NCBI GenBank assembly: GCA_035532115.1
Contig: DATKRO010000070.1
Span: 75,673-139,672, forward strand
Length of the DNA: 64,000 bases
From: Acaudatibacter sp035532115
GTDB taxonomy: Bacteria > Pseudomonadota > Alphaproteobacteria > Caulobacterales > Caulobacteraceae
Reading direction: 5' to 3'
The number at the start of each line of letters is the position of its first letter. Positions within the stretch are counted from its first letter, which is position 1. Below the pieces are notes generated by a model. It made no database searches, was not told the origin of the DNA, and saw nothing but the letters and a program-made list of their open reading frames with translations. Below are positions 59,658-64,000 of the stretch, one piece after another. A program made the translations under genes and the position numbers.

Positions 59658-61481
59658 TCACGCCGCCGCCGCGCTCCTTTGCAAGGCGAGGCGGCGCACC
59701 GGGAGCAGGAAGCTCACCCGCGTGCCGACGCCGGGGCGGCTCTCCATCCGCAGCACGCCGTCGTGCATCTCGATCAGCGACTTGCAGAGCGCCAGGCCGA
59801 GGCCCGTCCCCTGCTGGGTCTTGGCGTGCTGGCTCTCGATCTGCTCGAAGGGCCGGGCGAGGCGGGCGAGGTCGTCGGGGGCGATGCCGATGCCGGTGTC
59901 GCGCACGCTGACGTCGACACGCTCGCCGCTGGCGTCGTGACGCCGTTCCGCGGCGATGACGATGCGGCCGCCGCGCGGCGTGAACTTCACCGCATTGGAG
60001 AGCAGGTTGAGAAGCACCTGCTTCAGGGCGCGATAGTCGCCATCGACGTCCGGCAGCGGCGGGACCTCGATGGCGAGCGTCAGGCCGGCGCTCTCGGCGC
60101 GGTTGCGGATCAGCCGCAGGGCGTCGGCGGCCAGTTCGTCGAGCCGCAGCGGCTCGAAGCGCAGGCTCATCTTCCCGGCCTCGATCTTCGACATGTCGAG
60201 CACGTCGTTGATCAGCGCCAGCAGGTGCTGGCCCGAGCCCAGGATGTCCTCGGCGTAGCTGCGATAGCGCGGATCGCCGAGGGGCCCGTACATCTCGCCC
60301 ACCATTATCTCGGAGAAGCCGTTGATGGCGTTGAGCGGCGTGCGCAGCTCATGGCTCATGTTGGCGAGGAACTCGCTCTTGGCGCGGTTGGCCGACTCGG
60401 CGCGGATCTTTTCCGCCTCGTATTTCCGGGCGAGCTCCTCGGCCTCCTCGTGGCTCCGCTCCAGACGCACGATAGCCGACTGCAGCGCCGCTTCCTGCGC
60501 TTTCAGTGCGGTGACGTCGGCGCAGGTGACGACACAGCCGCCGTCGGCGGTGCGGCGCTCGGCCAGGGTGATCCAGCGCCCGTCGTTCAGCTGGGCTTCG
60601 CGCGCGCCCTCGTCATCGGCCGCCGGGGCCTGTCGGAAGGCGAGCCGGATCAGCCGCTCGACGGCGCCGCGCGAGGCGCCCGGCTTGAGCATGCGCGGCG
60701 CGAGGTCGAAGAAGGCGCGGAAGTTCTGATTGCACAGCACCAGCCGGCCGTGGCGGTCCCAGAGCACGAAGGCTTCGGCGGCGTTGTCGATGGCGCCTTG
60801 CAGACGCGCCTCGGCGGCCTGGGCGCGAACCTGGGCGATGCGCTCCACGGTGACGTCGAGAGCGACGCCGACGATCCGCGCCGGCCCCTGCGGCGCGGCG
60901 TCCGCCGGCGCCTGGCCGCGCGCGTCGATCCACACCGAGCCGCCCTCGGGTCGGGCGACGCGGAAGGAGACGTCGAGCACGCCCTGGCTGGCGGCCGCGC
61001 CGAGCGCCTGGCGCACGCGCTCGCGGTGTTCCGGCGCGATCCGCTCCAGCACCGCCTCGATCGTCGCCGTGCCGCCGCCGCCCCAGCCCAGCATGACCCC
61101 GGTGATCTGCGACATGAAGAGTTCGCCGGCGCCCAGATCCAGCTCCCAGATGCCGCAACGCGCCGCCTCGACGGCCAGCCGGAAGCGCTCCTCGGACTGC
61201 GCCAGCGCCCGGGAGGCGGCCTCGGCCTGGCGGCCCTGCACGATCAGCAGCACGGCGAGGATGGCGGCGATGGCGAGCGGCGCGAACAGCGCCCCCGCCG
61301 AGGGCGCGGTCGCATCGCGCAGCCGCCCCGCCGCCAGTCCGGTATAGATCGCCAGGAGGATCAGCGCCGCGAGGATCGCCAGCCGCGTGGCGCGGTGCGC
61401 CTGCGGCGCGCCCGAGCCCGGCGCCGGGCCCGCGCCCACCGCGGACCCAGGTTGCGAGCCGCCGCCCCTGGCTCTGGCCAC
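59658..61481 (-). CDS. PleC/DivJ-like sensor histidine kinase with two PAS domains
   Basis: 607 aa. Two hydrophobic helices (LAILAALILLAIYTGLAAG and FAPLAIAAILAVLLIVQG) are separated by only about 15 residues. PAS-1 lies near 95-210 and PAS-2 near 228-335 (IDNAAEAFVLWDRHGRLVLC). The HisKA segment FLANMSHELRTPLNAINGFSEI, the N box LLNLLSNAVKF, G1 VRDTGIGIAPDD and G2 GTGLGLALC are intact. The kinase core and second PAS resemble C. crescentus PleC, which controls DivK and PleD, but the large PleC periplasmic domain is missing (842 aa in that organism). GTG start with GGAG upstream. Confidence 0.85.
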   Translation of the reverse strand: MARARGGGSQPGSAVGAGPAPGSGAPQAHRATRLAILAALILLAIYTGLAAGRLRDATAPSAGALFAPLAIAAILAVLLIVQGRQAEAASRALAQSEERFRLAVEAARCGIWELDLGAGELFMSQITGVMLGWGGGGTATIEAVLERIAPEHRERVRQALGAAASQGVLDVSFRVARPEGGSVWIDARGQAPADAAPQGPARIVGVALDVTVERIAQVRAQAAEARLQGAIDNAAEAFVLWDRHGRLVLCNQNFRAFFDLAPRMLKPGASRGAVERLIRLAFRQAPAADDEGAREAQLNDGRWITLAERRTADGGCVVTCADVTALKAQEAALQSAIVRLERSHEEAEELARKYEAEKIRAESANRAKSEFLANMSHELRTPLNAINGFSEIMVGEMYGPLGDPRYRSYAEDILGSGQHLLALINDVLDMSKIEAGKMSLRFEPLRLDELAADALRLIRNRAESAGLTLAIEVPPLPDVDGDYRALKQVLLNLLSNAVKFTPRGGRIVIAAERRHDASGERVDVSVRDTGIGIAPDDLARLARPFEQIESQHAKTQQGTGLGLALCKSLIEMHDGVLRMESRPGVGTRVSFLLPVRRLALQRSAAAA

Positions 61482-61588
61482 CCCGAAGGCTCCCTCGTCC
61501 CGCGCCCCGATCGTCGAGCAACGCCCACAGCATCCGCCGCTGAATCGCTGGCGCGATCAAGAGTCCAGGCTGACGCGCCGGGCTCGCC

Positions 61589-62335
61589 TCAGCGCCGCGT
61601 GGCGAGGAGCAGGAACGAGTTGGTCGCGAACTCGAGCCGGCCGCGCGCCTCGAGCCTTTGCTGCAGCGCTTGCAATCGAGGCAGATGCGCCTCGACGCCG
61701 AAGCCATCGACCAGCCAGGGAACCGCCTTCAGGTAATAGACCACAGCCCCCACGTCGGCAAAGCTCGCCACGCCCGACGACTCCTCGGCAAGTTCCACGT
61801 CGAATCCCGCAACCGCGAACTGCGCCGCGACCGCGCCGAGAACATTGCCTGGCCACCTGGGCCGGGCGCCGAAGTGCGCGATCAGGTCCGCGAGACTGCG
61901 GCCGCCAACCTGCTGGGTGAGGAACCGCCCGCCGCGGCGAAGCGCCTGGGCGATCGCGCCAGCGTGCAGCCCGCCGTGGCGGTTGAGGATCAGGTCGAAG
62001 GCGGCGGCGGCGAACGGCAGGGGCGCGCTCTCGCGAGCCGCCACCACGCGCACGCCGAGGGGCGCCAGTCGCTCGGCGGCGATGGCGACGTTCGGCGCAT
62101 GGCCCTCTGTGGCGGCGGCCAGCCCTGGGAACGAGGCGAGCACGGCGCCGTCGCCGGTCGCAAGGTCGAGCAGCGAGCCGCAGCGCCGCACCTGTTCGCG
62201 CGCCAGAGCCAGATAGTCCCACGGCAGCGGCGAATAGCTGACGCGCTGGCGCAGATGGGAGAAGTCCCAGCCCCGGAATTCCGTCGCCTCGTCCCGGCGC
62301 CACTGGTCGAGGAGCTGGCGTGACGGCCTATCCAT
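61589..62335 (-). CDS. Class I SAM-dependent methyltransferase
   Basis: 248 aa. SAM-binding motif I is GSLLDLATGDGAVLASFP; motif II and the post-II strand are around FDLILNRHGGLHAG, and LRRGGRFLTQQVG follows as the conserved strand 5 region. The N-terminal WRRDEATEFRGWDFSHLRQR is typical of a bacterial subgroup of unknown substrate. ATG 62335 overlaps the end of the preceding oxidoreductase gene by 8 bp, indicating one transcript. Confidence 0.85.
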   Translation of the reverse strand: MDRPSRQLLDQWRRDEATEFRGWDFSHLRQRVSYSPLPWDYLALAREQVRRCGSLLDLATGDGAVLASFPGLAAATEGHAPNVAIAAERLAPLGVRVVAARESAPLPFAAAAFDLILNRHGGLHAGAIAQALRRGGRFLTQQVGGRSLADLIAHFGARPRWPGNVLGAVAAQFAVAGFDVELAEESSGVASFADVGAVVYYLKAVPWLVDGFGVEAHLPRLQALQQRLEARGRLEFATNSFLLLATRR

Positions 62336-63342
62336 CCAACGCCTTCGCGCCACGCGCGCCGCCCGGCATTGTCACCTCTCTTCGCTCGCGCAGCGATGTC
62401 TGGACGGCGCGCGACAGGGCAAGCGCCTCCAGCGCCCGCTCGACGTCGAGCAGCGCCGGGTCGGCCGAGCCACGCACGCAAGCGACGAAGTGCTCGAGTT
62501 CGGTCTGATAGGGATTGTCCTGCGGCAGGCCGGGCGGCGCTTCGCCGCCTTCGAGATAGAGCCGCGCCGAACTCGTCGCCTCGCCGCCGGCGATGACGGT
62601 CCGGGTCTCGAACGCCGCCCGTTCGAACAGGGCGCGAAAGCCGGTGGTGAAGGGATAGGACGCCGGCATCAGGCCGCTGGCGAGGACCGTGGCGCCGGCG
62701 CCGTCCGCAAACGACAGCAGCGCGGAAACCTCGCCAGGCGCGCCCTGCCGGTCGACAGCGCTGGCGACGACTCGCGCGGGAGGGCCCATGACCCAGCCGA
62801 TGAAGTCGAGGTCGAAGGTCATGAGCTCGGTGGTGGGATCGGAATAGTGATGCTTGTGATCGGGTGAGCCGGCGCGCAGGTGCGATCCAAGCCGGTGCGC
62901 CGTCACGCCCAGCAGCCGTCCGTGCTCGCCCGTCTCGACGAAGCCCTTCACGGCGCGGCAGGCGGCGATCGAACGCATCAAGAGCCCCACCTGCAGCAGC
63001 TTGCCCGCGGCTCGCGCCGCGTCGCGCAGGCGCCGGCCCTCCGCCGGATCGAGGGTCAGCGGCGTCTCGCACGTGCTTGCCCGCCTCCAGGGCGGCCATG
63101 ACGTAGGCGCCGTGCACCGGCGTCGGCAGGCAGACGTCGATGGCGTCGACGCCCGGATCCTCGATCAGCGTGCGCGCCTCGCGGGTGGGCGTCGCGCCAA
63201 GGGGGCCGGCCAGCGACGCCGCCCGCTCCAGGCTGCGGCTATGGACGCCCGCGACCGCCACGCCCCCGATCTGGCCAAGGCAATAGGCGTGCTCGGCGCC
63301 CATGGCGCCCGCGCCCAGGAGGCCGATTCGGATCCTGTCCAT
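62328..63342 (-). pseudogene. Gfo/Idh/MocA-family oxidoreductase, frameshifted
   Basis: NAD(P)-dependent sugar or inositol-type dehydrogenase fold. The N-terminal half (IGLLGAGAMGAEHAYCLGQI, VDAIDVCLPTPVHGAY, ALEAGKHV) reads to about 63072, then the frame is lost. The C-terminal half resumes in another frame from VCETPLTLDPAEGRR to the end (the catalytic region around HHYSDPTTELMTFDLDFIG). Re-inserting GT to make GTGT at about 63070-63075 restores a single frame of about 338 aa, exactly at the conserved KHVxxEKP-type motif. All else is intact, so a recent 2-base deletion or a sequence error is likely. Confidence 0.85.
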
Positions 63343-63383
63343 GAAGGTCGCCCTCCGCGCCCGCAAAGGGCTCGGCTCGGGCG

Positions 63384-63830
63384 TCAGTTATTCGGAAAGC
63401 AGGCCGTGGTCGAGAGCGCCGTACCACCGCCGAGCGCCCCGATCAGGTTCGGGACCACGCTCTCGAACGTGTAGCTGATGATCACGGTGGAGAAACCGTT
63501 GGGCGCGGTGACGCCGGCGCAGGTCGTGTCGCTCGCCAGCGTCAGATCGGCGTTGGTGAGGGGCACGCCCCAGCTCGTGGCGACGCCCTCGATGTAGGCC
63601 TGGGTGTTGGCGGCGCTGTAGGCGCCCCCGCCCTGGCACGCCGAGGAACTCATGCCCATGCAGCGGGCGCCGGCCGAGGCGGTCTCCTGCATGGCCTCGC
63701 GGGTCCAAAGCAGGCGGGCGAATTCGAAGACGCCGAACATCAGCAGCAGCAGCGGACCGATGACGAAGGCGAACTCCACCGCCGCCGCTCCGCCGCTGGA
63801 GCGCCACAGCCGCCTGACGGCGCCGATCAT
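63384..63830 (-). CDS. TadE-family pilus assembly protein
   Basis: 148 aa. The N-terminal prepilin-like start WRSSGGAAAVEFAFVIGPLLLLMFGVFEFARL is the TadE motif: a small residue and E in +5-like position followed by one membrane helix. The periplasmic part has three cysteines in CMGMSSSACQGG and a later pair. TadE proteins are minor pseudopilins of the Flp/Tad type IVc pilus. It overlaps the upstream TadE-like gene by ATGA. In Caulobacterales Tad pili are polar and depend on PodJ, whose gene is also in this window. Confidence 0.9.
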   Translation of the reverse strand: MIGAVRRLWRSSGGAAAVEFAFVIGPLLLLMFGVFEFARLLWTREAMQETASAGARCMGMSSSACQGGGAYSAANTQAYIEGVATSWGVPLTNADLTLASDTTCAGVTAPNGFSTVIISYTFESVVPNLIGALGGGTALSTTACFPNN

Positions 63831-64000
63831 TGCACCTGCACCACGGCCGAGGCGGTGACGGCGCCGTTCTGCACGATGCCGTAGCCGGAGAACAGCGGCG
63901 TATAGGTCTTGGTGGCGCTGATGGTGACGAACTTGCCGGCGTAGCCGGTGTTAGTTCCCGGGCAGGCGGCGCCGCAGACGTTCGAAGCGCCCCAGCTGAA
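63827..64000 (-). CDS. TadE-like protein, C-terminal part only (cut by the window edge)
   Basis: The last 57 residues of an open frame that runs off the right edge. It reads FSWGASNVCGAACPG, then GKFVTISATKTYTPLFSGYG and ends AVTASAVVQVQ, a typical C-terminus of TadE/TadG-like pseudopilins. Its TGA overlaps the ATG of the next TadE gene, so the two are co-translated. The N-terminus and the rest of the pilus cluster lie outside the window. Confidence 0.8.
   Translation of the reverse strand, partial: FSWGASNVCGAACPGTNTGYAGKFVTISATKTYTPLFSGYGIVQNGAVTASAVVQVQ

Noticed and set aside
1..64000. CRISPR arrays, rRNA operons, complete tRNA genes and insertion sequences
   Set aside because: I read through for regularly spaced repeats, tRNA T-arm sequence, rRNA-like blocks and transposase motifs (DDE or HUH) and found none.

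Overview
The window looks like a chromosomal segment of a high-GC alphaproteobacterium of the order Caulobacterales (Caulobacter/Phenylobacterium-like). The main evidence is a podJ-type polarity gene with a perfect CtrA box (TTAA-N7-TTAA) upstream, a histidine kinase whose core resembles PleC/DivJ, alphaproteobacterial families such as the DUF2125 protein and the MJ0042 zinc-ribbon protein, and TadE pilus genes at the right edge. TTAA is very rare elsewhere, so the CtrA box stands out. I see no rRNA or tRNA gene, no CRISPR array and no intact insertion sequence.

Layout. 0-5.7 kb: oxidative catabolism genes (Rieske oxygenase, extradiol dioxygenase, SDR, TauD-type dioxygenase), a PfkB sugar kinase and an HNH endonuclease. 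5.9-8.3 kb: a 37-residue membrane peptide divergent from a TetR regulator, then gluQ and a cold-shock gene. 8.3-12 kb: tlpA divergent from the coupled argH-lipoprotein-lysA operon. 12-16.4 kb: hpt and a zinc-ribbon protein divergent from the coupled ftsE-ftsX-ydcF-plsC run. 17-20 kb: DUF2125, hisC and tyrosine biosynthesis. 20-28 kb: a frameshifted START-like gene, a CmcJ-family gene, a DinG-type helicase, and the lhr-pdeM repair pair. 28-33 kb: podJ and an MprF-like enzyme.

32.9-40.4 kb: the most unusual block. Five tandem paralogous acyl-CoA dehydrogenases of about 400 residues are followed by one shorter, divergent one. The five long proteins carry the catalytic glutamate and the N-terminal FAD/substrate motifs. 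The short one lacks these but carries the C-terminal FAD motifs that the long ones lack. This suggests one shared beta subunit serving five alpha subunits. A 16-bp palindrome sits just before the first gene.

40.4-54 kb: a HisKA_2 kinase/receiver pair, a PPOX protein, putA, a DUF2089/membrane/SHOCT-like operon with an AT-rich palindromic promoter, crotonase, pepN, an MBL-fold hydrolase and a sulfatase. 53.85-55.05 kb: an accessory-looking scar with a PIN-toxin pseudogene, dense perfect hairpins and a 5'-truncated NYN-domain gene of lower GC. 55-64 kb: glnE, an ECF sigma/anti-sigma/CnrX-like sensor triad, a PleC-like kinase, a methyltransferase, a frameshifted Gfo/Idh/MocA gene and two TadE-like genes (the last cut by the window edge).

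Many genes are joined by ATGA, GTGA or TGATG overlaps, implying translational coupling. Two otherwise well-preserved genes carry 2-base indels in dinucleotide runs, so sequencing or assembly error must be considered before calling them dead.
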